Program-made: the position numbers and the translations under genes | Part shown: positions 55,436 through 64,000 of the stretch, piece after piece | Position numbering within the stretch: position 1 is the stretch's first letter | Layout: each line of letters opens with the position of its first letter | The notes under the pieces: generated by a model | What the model was told of the DNA's origin: nothing | The model's input: only the letters and a program-made list of their open reading frames with translations | The model's database searches: none | From: Bacteroidota bacterium | Lineage (GTDB): Bacteria; Bacteroidota; Ignavibacteria; OLB7 | Direction of reading: 5' to 3' | Length of the DNA: 64,000 bases | Assembly: GCA_018266795.1 (NCBI GenBank) | Contig: JAFDZV010000027.1 | Coordinates: forward strand, 1 to 64,000

Positions 55436-56020
55436 ATGCAGTACCCGTTGCAGCTCAAGTTCAAAGTGCTGGCCATAGCACATCAGCTCAGCGTTACCGA
55501 TGCAACCGGTGCGCTTGTCTGCTACGTGAAGCAGAAGGCGTTCAAGCTGAAGGAGGACGTGACGGTATTTGCGGACAAGGAGCAGACGCAGCCGCTCTAC
55601 ACGATCAAGGCGGACCGCGTGATCGATTGGAACGCCAAGTATGCGTTCGCAACCGCGGCCGGCGCACCGTTGGGAATGGTACAGCGGCAGGGAACACGCT
55701 CGCTGTTCAAGGCGCACTACGACATCTACGATGGGGCGGAGATCGACATGACGATCCACGAGGAGAACCCGTGGGCCAAGTTCTTCGACGCGCTCTTCGG
55801 CGAATTGCCGGTTGTTGGCGTCTTCAGCGGGTACGTATTCAATCCGAAGTATGCGGTCACCCGCACCGACGGCACGCAGGTGATGCGCGTGACCAAGCGG
55901 CCGGCGATGCTGGAGGGAAAGTTCGAGATTGAAAAGCTGGCTGAGATGAGTGAACAGGAGGAGATCCGTGCGTTCCTCAGTGTGATCATGATGGTGCTTC
56001 TGGAGCGTATGCGCGGATAG
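55436..56020 (+). CDS. LURP-one-related/scramblase-like protein
   Basis: About 194 residues with the LURP-one-related fold (tubby-like barrel related to phospholipid scramblases). Typical strands are QYPLQLKFKVLAIAHQLSVTD, then LVCYVKQKAFKLKEDVTVFAD, then FSGYVFNPKYAVTRTDG and KRPAMLEGKFEIEK. The last helix, FLSVIMMVLLERMR, is hydrophobic. The bacterial role is unsettled; membrane-lipid interaction is inferred. A bidirectional terminator follows. Confidence 0.85.
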   Translation: MQYPLQLKFKVLAIAHQLSVTDATGALVCYVKQKAFKLKEDVTVFADKEQTQPLYTIKADRVIDWNAKYAFATAAGAPLGMVQRQGTRSLFKAHYDIYDGAEIDMTIHEENPWAKFFDALFGELPVVGVFSGYVFNPKYAVTRTDGTQVMRVTKRPAMLEGKFEIEKLAEMSEQEEIRAFLSVIMMVLLERMRG

Positions 56021-56098
56021 GCCGCCGCATTGCTCCGCGTGCCGTGCGTGTGCGACGGTCGCCGTACACGATGCGCGTTGATCCGCCCCCACTGTTTG

Positions 56099-56134
56099 CA
56101 GCAAGGCCCGTACTGTTCGGTACGGGCCTTGCTG
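56099..56134. terminator. bidirectional terminator hairpin
   Basis: A 15-bp perfect stem around AGCAAGGCCCGTAC with a 6-base loop TGTTCG. It sits between the LURP-one gene and the converging metalloprotease gene. Confidence 0.85.
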
Positions 56135-56239
56135 TTGCGCTCGCGTCGACATCCGTCATGCACGGGCCGGGTGCCTGGGAAAGCAATCGTCACACGGGTG
56201 CATGCAGTGCTGCGGCTGCGTTCGCCGATCGCGGAGCCA

Positions 56240-59200
56240 TCAGCGTACCACCCGCATGGCTGCAATCAATGCACGGTGGGCAAGCTTCACACGGCAGAAG
56301 TAGAGGCCGCTTGCAAGTCCGCGCGTATCGATGGCGATCTGCCGACGACCGCCGGGCAGCATGCCCAGGCGCTGGCTTCTCATCATGTCCCCACGAGCGT
56401 TGACGATCTCCACGTCGGCCTCGGATGCGGATGCGAGGATGATCGTCAACTCGGCGCGGTCGGCAACGGGGTTCGGGCGCACATCGAGTTCCTCGCCCGC
56501 GGCAACCCCGGTTACCGGAACGCCGCTTCCATCGCTCAGACGTACCACCAGCCCGGAGGTCTGCTCGCACCCGGCCTTCTGCGTCGTCAGCACGCTCACG
56601 AATCCGTCACCATCCGTGCCCCAGTCCACCGTAATCGCGGGCGTTCCCTGGCCGGAGATAATGGTGCCGCCGGAGACGGTCCAGTTGAATGTGGTGGCGG
56701 AGGAGTCCGGCACCGAATAGACGGCGCCAGTTGCTCCAAGCATTACCACGATGGGGCCGGTGATCGTCGGGGCGGGAGTGCCGAGCGCCGCCGGACCGGC
56801 GGATGCTGCGGGAGCGTTGCGGAGAATTCCGTCGTGACCAAACCCGCTGAGATCGTGCACGATGCTGTCGGTGCCTCCGTCGAGTGCCCAGTATCCGATC
56901 AATCCGGACTGCGGGCCGGCAAGCCTGCGGTACATGTTCTCGCGGATGGCTGCCTGCGTGCGTGCCGTGTTCCAGACCCGGAAATCGGTAATCCGGCTCT
57001 TCTGGAAGCCAGTGCCCCCGCGTGCTCCGCCGATGGTGAGCCCCTTGCGCGGCCAACCCGGATGATGTGCGATGGTACCGGACCCTGCAAGTCCGCCGTT
57101 CAGATAGATCGCCTTGAAGTCCTTCCCGTTCGACACCATCGCCACATGCGTCCACTTGCCCAGATAGGGACCGTAGTCCACGGCGATGCGTCCGTTGGTG
57201 GAGATATTGCCGAAGTCGAAATACAGCTGCTTGTCACCCCATGGCGCATGCGAGCTGATGCGCGTTGTGCTGTCCGCCGCTGCGGTGAAGAAGCCCCAAC
57301 AGTTGCGGACGTCGGTGGAGTCCACATACAGCCACCACTCCACCGTGACGGCGCGTCCCTTCCACTCGAAGTCCGGGATCTCCACGTCGTTGTCCACGCC
57401 GTTCAGCGACGGTGCGACCACGGCACACGGCGTTCCCGTTGTGAAGGCTATTACCGAAGACCATGGCCCCATCTCGGAGGCATTGATTGCGCGAACACGT
57501 GCATGGTAGTTACGGCCGCCAAGCAGGGCTCCGTAGAGATGCGAGGTGCCCGGAATGTTCGGGACCGACACCTCCGGCGCGGTGAAATCGGTGGTGCCGG
57601 AAATCTGAAGTTCGTATGCATCCGCGCCGCCAACCGGCGTCCATGAGAACTGCGTGTACGGCGAGGAGGGAATGGTAGCGGCGTTGGCGGGCGCAACGAA
57701 CGCCGGAGCGCCGAGCGAACTGTTGTCGGCGCAGTTGATCGGTGCACCGGAGCGAATCCATGTCGGATTGTTCTGGAGGATCGCAGCCGGAGGCGCGATG
57801 CCGTTGGCTATGCCGCCCTGCCCCTCGTCGAACTTCCAGTACCCTGCCAGACCGGGTGTTGCTTCGCCGGCGCGGGACATGTCCCGTTCGATCTCCTCCT
57901 GCGAACGAGCGCTGCTCCAGATACGGAAGTCGTCCATCGCTCCCTTGTGCTTGTACGTGACGGCGGCATTGCCGCCAATCGTCAGCCACTTCAGCGCGAC
58001 AGCCTGCGAGGCAAGCGTGTCGGACGCGGCCAGCTTCCCGTTCAGGTAGATCGCCTTGAAGTTCCGTCCGTTGGAGACCAGCGCAACATGCGTCCACTTG
58101 CCGAGATACGGCGAGTAGTCCGCCACTATGCGTCCGCTGTCCTTGTCCAGCACGCCGTAATCCCAGTAGACGTTGCGATCGCTCCATGGCACATGGGCCT
58201 GCAGCCGGTTGCGGGTATCGTCCGTCTGCCCCACACCGAATGCCGATGCATTCTGTACTTCGTCCGGCATTACATAGTTCCAGAACTCCACCGTCACCGG
58301 TCCTCCCGTCCACTGGAAGTTCGAGTCCAGTACGATGCCGCCATCGCCGTTGAAGTGAAGGGCTCCGCCGGCGCAGTTCTGCCCGGTGTTGAACTGCCAC
58401 GTCTTGGACCAGGGGCCGGTAAAGGTGTTGTTGAAAGCGCGTGCGCGCCAGTAGTAGATGCTGCCGAATGTCGCCATGTCCGCGGTTATCGGCTGCGGCG
58501 ACTGGCTCAGCCACGAGCCGAGCACGTCGGTCCCGTTCGGATCGGCGAGCAACTGTATCTGATACAGCTCCGCTCCCTTGACACTTCCCCAGAGAAGGTG
58601 TACCGGTAGCGCAACGCTGCGCGCGTCGCGTGCCGGCACGAGCAGCGCCGGCACGCGGAGCGTATCGCCGGCGACGAGCGCCATCGGGTCGGCAACCGCG
58701 GGGCCGGATGGGATGGACTCCAGGGAGTCGTTCATCGCGGTTATTGCATAGTAGTAGAGCGTATCGTTCTGAAGTCCCTCATCGACGTAGGAGAGCACAC
58801 TGGAACGGACGAGTGCGATCGGGCTCATCGCCTCCGGATCGAAGCCGCGCTCGATGCGGTACCGCGTTACGCCCTGCGTGGTGGATGGCACCCACTCGAT
58901 GGTGGCAAGGTGGTTCAGGCCGTGCGCCACCACGGTTGTCGGCGGAGAGATGCCCCCCTTCGTTACGGAGGTACGGGCAAGCGAGTCGTTGGATGGATTG
59001 CGATCGTTCGCCAGCATCGTGCGGGCGATCATGATCAGATCCCCTTCGGGCAGCATTCCTGCCTGCGGGAATGTTACCTGGCGTGTTTCGCCGGACTGAA
59101 CAACCGGAACCGTTACGGTCTTGTCGTAGACCTTCCGATCGCCGTTGCGCCAGATCATCTTCAGTTCAACGGGCAGCCCGGTGATCTGGCGCGAGCCGTT

Positions 59201-61255
59201 GTTGCGGATGGAGATGGCTGGGGTGAACGCCGTGTCCGTGGTTGCATTCGGTTTCGGCGTGAGGAACTCCACGACCTGTGCGTCGTTGTCCATACCTATG
59301 GTGAAGGAGGCGTCGCTGCGATCGGCCACGTTGGCGTTGAGCGTGTTGCTGATGCGCACCAGCGCCTTCTGCGTGGGGACCGGCGGAACCTTCCATTGAT
59401 AGTGCCCGGAGTCACCCGGCTGCGACCAGCGTATGGTCTGCCAGGTTGCGCCGTTGTCCGGCGACAGTTCCAACGTCACCTGGCTTACACCGTTCTGGGT
59501 CCATGAAATCGTTACCAGGCTGTCCGATGCGAACACCTCGCCGCCGTTCGGATAGAGAAGCGTGACGGAGGCGTTCGGTGTGGCCGGAACCACCTGGAAC
59601 GTGCGTGTTAGAAGATTGTTCTCCTGCGCCGAGTCGCCGGCAATCACCGAGGAGGCGGAGGCGCTGTAGGTGGCGGTGTCGCGGACGGTCATGGATTTGA
59701 ACGTGGCCACTGCGCTGGCACCTGGCGCAAGGGATGCAATCACGACGGAGTCGCGGTAAACCTGCGCTCCCGCCTGTGTGGCGATCGTCATGTTCACCGG
59801 GACGTCGGCCTGTGGTGCGGTCCCGATGTTCCTGACGACGACGCTGGGCTTCAGCGTTGAGTTGGTTGGAAGGATGGAACCGTTCGCCGGGGCGATCATG
59901 TAGGTAACCGCAACGTCTGCGGATGCCGGGTTGGTTCGCGGCGACACGCACGGCAGCTGTTCGGCCGATGTGCGAATCAATGTTGCTACCCGGGGGTGGA
60001 ACGTCAGGCGTGTGCCCGCATTCAGATGGCAGTAGCTCATGATGGTACCGGGACGGGGATTGATGGTGGGGAAGCAACCGCCTTCGGCCGGCCAGCAGGA
60101 ATCCACCGCAGGCGCCCAGTAGCAACTGTGCGTATGCGGCGATCCGAAGTTGTGTCCAAGTTCGTGCGACGTCACATCCGTATCCCAGACATATCCGTCG
60201 GCCGGATAGTTGATGTTCCCTCCAAGGCCGCCCATGGCGTAGGCGAACCCGCCGCACATTGTGCCAACCCATGCAACGCCCCCTCGATAGGATGTGAAGA
60301 TGTAGGTGCCGGTGCGCTTCACCCATCCCATGTTCGCATTCCAGTAGTCGCGAACCTGGCCAAGGATGTCGCCGTCGTTCGGGCCTGGATAGGGCGTTGT
60401 GGACGTGGTCCAGATACGAACGAACGGAACCTCGAGCGCAAGGCGTATGTCGCGCTGGTACACGGCGGATGCGGAGCCGAGGTTCGTGATGAGGTAGTTG
60501 GCCGCGTGCGAGAAGTTGGAGTTGTGCGATGTGAAGTAGGTGTACTCACTTTCGGCGGCGATCTGTGCAACCAGCATCTCCTCACCCTGCGGGCTGGACG
60601 CGGGGTGCTTCCGGATATCTGCTGTCAGTGCAAGCAGGCGGTGGAGGGCATCGGGATCGCCGGCACGCTCGTCGAACGGGTCCGGAGTGCTGCACGGGTA
60701 TCGTACGTGAGTTGTCTGCGGTACGTCGTTCTCGTTGAAGACGATGGTGACGGCATCGGGTGCATCCATGTCATCCGGCGCGATCAACAGCCGGCGGCCG
60801 AGATCGGTCCCCGGCTGCGGCATCTCTACGAAACCGGAACAGTAATTCCTGAATGCCATCAGGTAGACGAACGATCCCGGGACGCCATCGATGGTACCGC
60901 GAAAGGCCATGTGCTTTTCGATGGAAGCGGGCCGATCACCATCGCGTCTTCCTTCCAGAACAACGGCCGTAGGGGAGAGGACATCGAACCGTTCCATGCG
61001 GAGCGTATGCCGCGTGCCATCGGGAAGCGGAAAGCCCGGTATGGTAACCGAGGTTATGGTTGCCGGCACAACGGCATCGAAGAGGGCTGTGTCCACGCGC
61101 ATGAACGAGGCCTGAGCGGGTACGGGCACCGGCGTGGAATGCGCGGGAGCCGATGCCGGAATCAGGAGTCGCAGTTCACGCGATTGAGCGCTGAGAGGCA
61201 ATTGGAGTACCAGGGCCAGAAGCAGCGAGACACGGAGCAGTATCGAGAATCGCAT
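56240..61255 (-). CDS. giant T9SS-secreted zinc metalloprotease with two LamG domains
   Basis: About 1671 residues. A signal peptide ends near PLSAQ. The catalytic domain (about 200-430) is metzincin/reprolysin-like with HELGHNFGSPH from residue 364 and a Met-turn-like TIMSY. CARDB-type domains follow near 445-560 and 655-750, then FN3 near 785 and 885, LamG near 965-1150, FN3 near 1198, a second LamG near 1283-1450, and a PKD-type domain near 1495. A T9SS sorting domain ends the protein (VRPNPVADRAELTI to SGLYFCRV, ending VVR). Likely digests surface or environmental protein. Confidence 0.9.
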   Translation of the reverse strand: MRFSILLRVSLLLALVLQLPLSAQSRELRLLIPASAPAHSTPVPVPAQASFMRVDTALFDAVVPATITSVTIPGFPLPDGTRHTLRMERFDVLSPTAVVLEGRRDGDRPASIEKHMAFRGTIDGVPGSFVYLMAFRNYCSGFVEMPQPGTDLGRRLLIAPDDMDAPDAVTIVFNENDVPQTTHVRYPCSTPDPFDERAGDPDALHRLLALTADIRKHPASSPQGEEMLVAQIAAESEYTYFTSHNSNFSHAANYLITNLGSASAVYQRDIRLALEVPFVRIWTTSTTPYPGPNDGDILGQVRDYWNANMGWVKRTGTYIFTSYRGGVAWVGTMCGGFAYAMGGLGGNINYPADGYVWDTDVTSHELGHNFGSPHTHSCYWAPAVDSCWPAEGGCFPTINPRPGTIMSYCHLNAGTRLTFHPRVATLIRTSAEQLPCVSPRTNPASADVAVTYMIAPANGSILPTNSTLKPSVVVRNIGTAPQADVPVNMTIATQAGAQVYRDSVVIASLAPGASAVATFKSMTVRDTATYSASASSVIAGDSAQENNLLTRTFQVVPATPNASVTLLYPNGGEVFASDSLVTISWTQNGVSQVTLELSPDNGATWQTIRWSQPGDSGHYQWKVPPVPTQKALVRISNTLNANVADRSDASFTIGMDNDAQVVEFLTPKPNATTDTAFTPAISIRNNGSRQITGLPVELKMIWRNGDRKVYDKTVTVPVVQSGETRQVTFPQAGMLPEGDLIMIARTMLANDRNPSNDSLARTSVTKGGISPPTTVVAHGLNHLATIEWVPSTTQGVTRYRIERGFDPEAMSPIALVRSSVLSYVDEGLQNDTLYYYAITAMNDSLESIPSGPAVADPMALVAGDTLRVPALLVPARDARSVALPVHLLWGSVKGAELYQIQLLADPNGTDVLGSWLSQSPQPITADMATFGSIYYWRARAFNNTFTGPWSKTWQFNTGQNCAGGALHFNGDGGIVLDSNFQWTGGPVTVEFWNYVMPDEVQNASAFGVGQTDDTRNRLQAHVPWSDRNVYWDYGVLDKDSGRIVADYSPYLGKWTHVALVSNGRNFKAIYLNGKLAASDTLASQAVALKWLTIGGNAAVTYKHKGAMDDFRIWSSARSQEEIERDMSRAGEATPGLAGYWKFDEGQGGIANGIAPPAAILQNNPTWIRSGAPINCADNSSLGAPAFVAPANAATIPSSPYTQFSWTPVGGADAYELQISGTTDFTAPEVSVPNIPGTSHLYGALLGGRNYHARVRAINASEMGPWSSVIAFTTGTPCAVVAPSLNGVDNDVEIPDFEWKGRAVTVEWWLYVDSTDVRNCWGFFTAAADSTTRISSHAPWGDKQLYFDFGNISTNGRIAVDYGPYLGKWTHVAMVSNGKDFKAIYLNGGLAGSGTIAHHPGWPRKGLTIGGARGGTGFQKSRITDFRVWNTARTQAAIRENMYRRLAGPQSGLIGYWALDGGTDSIVHDLSGFGHDGILRNAPAASAGPAALGTPAPTITGPIVVMLGATGAVYSVPDSSATTFNWTVSGGTIISGQGTPAITVDWGTDGDGFVSVLTTQKAGCEQTSGLVVRLSDGSGVPVTGVAAGEELDVRPNPVADRAELTIILASASEADVEIVNARGDMMRSQRLGMLPGGRRQIAIDTRGLASGLYFCRVKLAHRALIAAMRVVR

Positions 61256-61322
61256 TGACAGCCGGTTGTAGGTGAACGGAAGATGGCGCCCGCTCTGCGG
61301 CGAACGTTGGGGACGAACAGGA

Positions 61323-61330
61323 CAAAGTTA
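61323..61330 (-). promoter_or_regulatory. Bacteroidota-type promoter -7 element
   Basis: On the minus strand TAACTTTG fits TAnnTTTG and lies about 70 bases before the protease ATG. TTC, close to the -33 TTG, lies 19 bases upstream of it. This is the best promoter candidate in the window. Confidence 0.5.
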
Positions 61331-61552
61331 ATCGAATCGTATAACGATGGAAGCCGAATAGTTACGTAGTGGATGGGCTGCGACGCGAAATGCAAGCGCG
61401 GAATGGTATGATTGTGTTCCAAACATGAGCGTTGTATACTTGCACGCAATACCCGGCACCACAGTCTGGCCTTTCGGTCATGCTTCTTTCGTAGCCTGAT
61501 CCACGTGGATGGCTGTTCTGATGGTTTCACAGCACAATCGTAGTAGTGAGGT

Positions 61553-63586
61553 ATGATGATGGGCATTTCAACTCTACGGAATACGCTTGTGGTGGGGCTT
61601 CTGGTAACTGCATCGGCACAGATCCTGAATGCGCAATCGCCGCGCATGGTGCTCTTCGAGGAGATGAGCAACGCGAGCTGTGTTCCATGCGCAGCCCAGA
61701 ATCCCACATACCACGCCTATATCACTCAGCATATGGATCGGATTCTTCCGATCAGTTTTCGTTCGCGCTACCCGGGCCGTGATGTGATGCACGATGCGGA
61801 CCCAACCATGCACGACGGCCGTGTGGCCTTCTACGGCAGCCCGGGCGTTCCGAACGTCGTGGTGAACGGCATCCCCTCCACGGAGCCCACCTCCGGCTTC
61901 TATGCCGGCGCAGCTGCGGATACCGCCGCAGAGTCACGCGAGCTGGCAAAGACGTCCGCCACCTCTCCTGTTTCGATTGCCGTGGTGGAGAATCGTTACG
62001 GGAACAATTCCGACGTTACGGTCACGGTCTCCAGCACGCAGGCACTGAGTGGGAAGAAGCTCCGGATGATTGTCGTTGAGGCGCATCATTACTATACAAG
62101 CGCCGGCGGCAACGGCGAAAAGGATTTCTACAACGTGGCGCGCAAGATGCTTCCCACGCTCGATGGCGTTGATCTGACGCTTGCCGCGAACGAGACGAAG
62201 ACGTTCCAGCAGAGCTATCAGATCGATGCCGCGAACTGGAACGCCGATCAGGTGTACGTGGTTGCCTTCGTGCAGGACGACAACACGAAGGAGGTATACA
62301 ACGCGGCTGCAAGCACGTTCATGCCGAAGCTCCTTCTGAGTCTGGGGCAGCCGGAAGCGAATGTGCAGTCCACCGTGTCGCAGAGCAACTGGACCGGTGC
62401 TGTGACGTCGTCTGTGGGCGGGCAATACCGGTTCACGATCAGCAAGAAGCTGCCGGCGGGATGGACCGCGACGGTAACACTGGGTGGCAGCCCTGCCGTA
62501 GATGGTGACACCGCAACTCTGACGAAGGATATGCCGTCGGATCTTGCCGTGGCGATTGTTCCGAGCGGCGGCAAGCCCGGCATGGGACGGGTGAGCGTGG
62601 AGATCTCCAACGGCCATCAGGAAGTCACGAAGATCTTCCGGCTCTTTGCCGGCAAGGCGGACGTTGCCGTTCTTGTTCGCGATGAGGGTAATGCGGCCAT
62701 TGCCGACAAGTACGATGAGGCCCTGGGAAAGACCGATCGGAGTTATTTCCTCCTCGATCAGGGAATCGAAGGCCAGTTCAATCTTGCAGACTTCAAGGTG
62801 GTTGGAATGGAGGTTGGCAAGAGCATTCTCTCCGGTGCCGACGTGGAAAAGCTGAAGGCGTATTTGAACGGAGGGGGCCGCCTGTTCCTTGCTGGTGCGG
62901 AGATTGCATGGGGATTGGTCGACAGCGGTTCGTCGAACCAGGGATATTATTCCGATCCGTTGTTCGTGACGAACTACCTGCACTCTACCTATGTGGCCGA
63001 CGGCAGCACGGCACAGACTACGGTAAACGGTGTTGCCGGTGATCCGGTTGCCGGCGGGTTGAGCATGAAGATCAACAACGGTGTGGCAAATCAGGATACG
63101 CCGGACCAGATCGTGCCGCTGGAGGGGGCGGTGCAGACCTGCACGTACAACAACTCCACCGGCGCGGGTGTTCGATACGCGGACAAGAACTATCGCCTTG
63201 TCTACTTCGGCTTCGGTCTCGAAGGGATTGGCGATGCAACGCTTCGCTCGTCGCTGGTGGACAAATCCATCGCGTGGCTTCTCGGCAACGATCTTACGAT
63301 TGCCGGCGTCCGGAGCGGATCGCTCGCGGGCACCGCGCTGAACGTTTCGCCGAATCCAGTAACCGGTATGATGGATATTCCTCTGACGCTGTCACGCGCA
63401 ATGCATGTAAGCGTATCGCTCTACGATATGCGTGGCGCGCGGATTGCAGTGATCACGGATGGCGAATTCGAAGGTGGTGCCACTCTGTTGCGGTTCGATG
63501 CATCAAGCGTTCCCGCCGGTGCATATGCCCTCGTGATGTCCACACCGGAAGGACGCACGAGCACGATGGTGACGGTTGTCCGCTGA
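61553..63586 (+). CDS. Omp28-like protein with thioredoxin-type CxxC, T9SS cargo
   Basis: About 677 residues. A signal peptide ends near ILNAQ. The N-terminal domain resembles Omp28/thioredoxin-like folds: VLFEEMSNASCVPCAAQNP has a CxxC. A beta-rich central domain follows, with a ThuA/DJ-1-like segment (VAVLVRDEGNAAIADKYDEAL to GGGRLFLAGAEIAWGLV). The C-terminus is a T9SS sorting domain (VSPNPVTGMMDIPL to AGAYALVMSTP, ending VVR). Three consecutive ATG codons follow GAGG; the third has the best spacing. Divergent from the metalloprotease gene. Confidence 0.88.
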   Translation: MMMGISTLRNTLVVGLLVTASAQILNAQSPRMVLFEEMSNASCVPCAAQNPTYHAYITQHMDRILPISFRSRYPGRDVMHDADPTMHDGRVAFYGSPGVPNVVVNGIPSTEPTSGFYAGAAADTAAESRELAKTSATSPVSIAVVENRYGNNSDVTVTVSSTQALSGKKLRMIVVEAHHYYTSAGGNGEKDFYNVARKMLPTLDGVDLTLAANETKTFQQSYQIDAANWNADQVYVVAFVQDDNTKEVYNAAASTFMPKLLLSLGQPEANVQSTVSQSNWTGAVTSSVGGQYRFTISKKLPAGWTATVTLGGSPAVDGDTATLTKDMPSDLAVAIVPSGGKPGMGRVSVEISNGHQEVTKIFRLFAGKADVAVLVRDEGNAAIADKYDEALGKTDRSYFLLDQGIEGQFNLADFKVVGMEVGKSILSGADVEKLKAYLNGGGRLFLAGAEIAWGLVDSGSSNQGYYSDPLFVTNYLHSTYVADGSTAQTTVNGVAGDPVAGGLSMKINNGVANQDTPDQIVPLEGAVQTCTYNNSTGAGVRYADKNYRLVYFGFGLEGIGDATLRSSLVDKSIAWLLGNDLTIAGVRSGSLAGTALNVSPNPVTGMMDIPLTLSRAMHVSVSLYDMRGARIAVITDGEFEGGATLLRFDASSVPAGAYALVMSTPEGRTSTMVTVVR

Positions 63587-63616
63587 GCAGCCGGCCGATC
63601 ACACAATGCTTCGATC

Positions 63617-63645
63617 AACGGCCCCGGACACCCTCCGGGGCCGTT
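63617..63645 (+). terminator. hairpin after the Omp28-like gene
   Basis: A perfect 11-bp stem AACGGCCCCGG with its complement and a 7-base loop ACACCCT, followed by CCTGTTT. Confidence 0.8.
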
Positions 63646-63843
63646 CCTGTTTGAGAGCGGCCGTGAAAGCGATCCCCGGTTCACTGAGCGCATGCTCCGG
63701 AGAGCGTGGCTCGGGGAAGTCTGCATGGTCAGGCGTGCACTGGCAAACACGTTGGTTGCGCAACGGAACGATGCGCAGGCGGGAGGCATCCCGCTGCAAC
63801 TGCGGCCTCCATGAACGCCGGCGCTCGTCCGGTGTGGCGTGCG

Positions 63844-64000
63844 CTATCGCATCACCGTAATCGTGTGCGATGCGGTACGGCCATCGGCATGGAGCACGAG
63901 CGTGTAGATGCCGGCAGGCAGGGTTGCAAGGTTTACCGGAACCCGATGCGGGCCGGCTGTGCACGGCTGATTCAACAGATCCATCACTTCGGAACCAAGC
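63844..64000 (-). CDS. C-terminal end of another T9SS cargo protein, cut by the window edge
   Basis: The minus strand is open from the right edge for 52 codons to a TAG. It reads LGSEVMDLLNQPCTAGPHRV, then NLATLPAGIYTLVLHADG, and ends ITVMR. The LGSEV, LPAGIYTLVL and final basic residue are the hallmarks of the last third of a T9SS type A sorting domain. The rest of the protein lies outside the window, so its function is unknown. Confidence 0.85.
   Translation of the reverse strand, partial: LGSEVMDLLNQPCTAGPHRVPVNLATLPAGIYTLVLHADGRTASHTITVMR

Overview
The window looks like a chromosomal segment of a GC-rich (about 60% GC by eye) member of the Bacteroidota/Chlorobiota (FCB) group. Six proteins end in a type IX secretion (T9SS) C-terminal sorting domain, and there are DUF5686-type and BamA-like outer-membrane proteins, an Omp28-like protein and a few TAnnTTTG promoter-like elements. 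Haem is made through the glutamyl-tRNA (C5) route. A high-GC Kapabacteria/Chlorobiota-like lineage fits best, but this is inference; no rRNA or other phylogenetic marker is present.

Layout. 0-5.3 kb: pyrimidine genes pyrB and carB around a small acidic gene. 5.3-8.8 kb: a helical-repeat protein, a small T9SS cargo protein and ung. 8.9-11.1 kb: an ArsR/AHSA1/membrane/VOC module with a palindromic operator. 11.6-16.0 kb: a 1469-residue T9SS surface protein. 16.1-20.2 kb: a YjbR protein, a TrpXYZ-like ABC importer and a MarR regulator. 20.6-28.6 kb: lgt, larE-larB (nickel-pincer cofactor), a pterin pair (PTPS and folE), rnhB, rlmB, an exported protein and a single-pass membrane protein. 28.6-34.9 kb: rodA, then hemX-like-hemA-hemC-hemD-hemE with overlapping or touching ends. 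35.2-40.2 kb: terC, a six-haem P460-type cytochrome and an exported beta carbonic anhydrase. 40.9-50.1 kb: surface and outer-membrane proteins, an SDR, and a protease-like/beta-propeller/beta-barrel fusion. 50.2-52.8 kb: divergent oxyR and katA with an OxyR box between them. 53-56 kb: small, lipoprotein, kinase-like and LURP-one genes. 56.2-64 kb: a 1671-residue secreted metalloprotease, an Omp28-like cargo protein, and the C-terminus of one more T9SS cargo protein at the right edge.

How the genes work together. Haem made by hemA-hemE would serve the six-haem cytochrome and KatA. OxyR with its box probably controls katA. FolE and the PTPS homologue form two consecutive steps towards 6-pyruvoyl-tetrahydropterin. 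LarB and LarE carry out two of the three nickel-pincer steps; larC is not in view. The T9SS cargo proteins and outer-membrane proteins describe a heavily decorated cell surface.

Non-coding DNA. Many operon ends carry long perfect hairpins, often without a T tract. A dispersed repeat of about 80-150 bp with a hairpin core occurs four times between genes. There is also a 240-bp element with imperfect terminal inverted repeats, a 15-bp tandem repeat, and short GTCAT-type mini-repeats. I saw no CRISPR array, rRNA, convincing tRNA, transposase or prophage gene. The strongest leads for something new are the dispersed repeat family, the P460/multihaem fusion and the HExxH/propeller/barrel fusion; no clear new defence or biosynthetic system was found.
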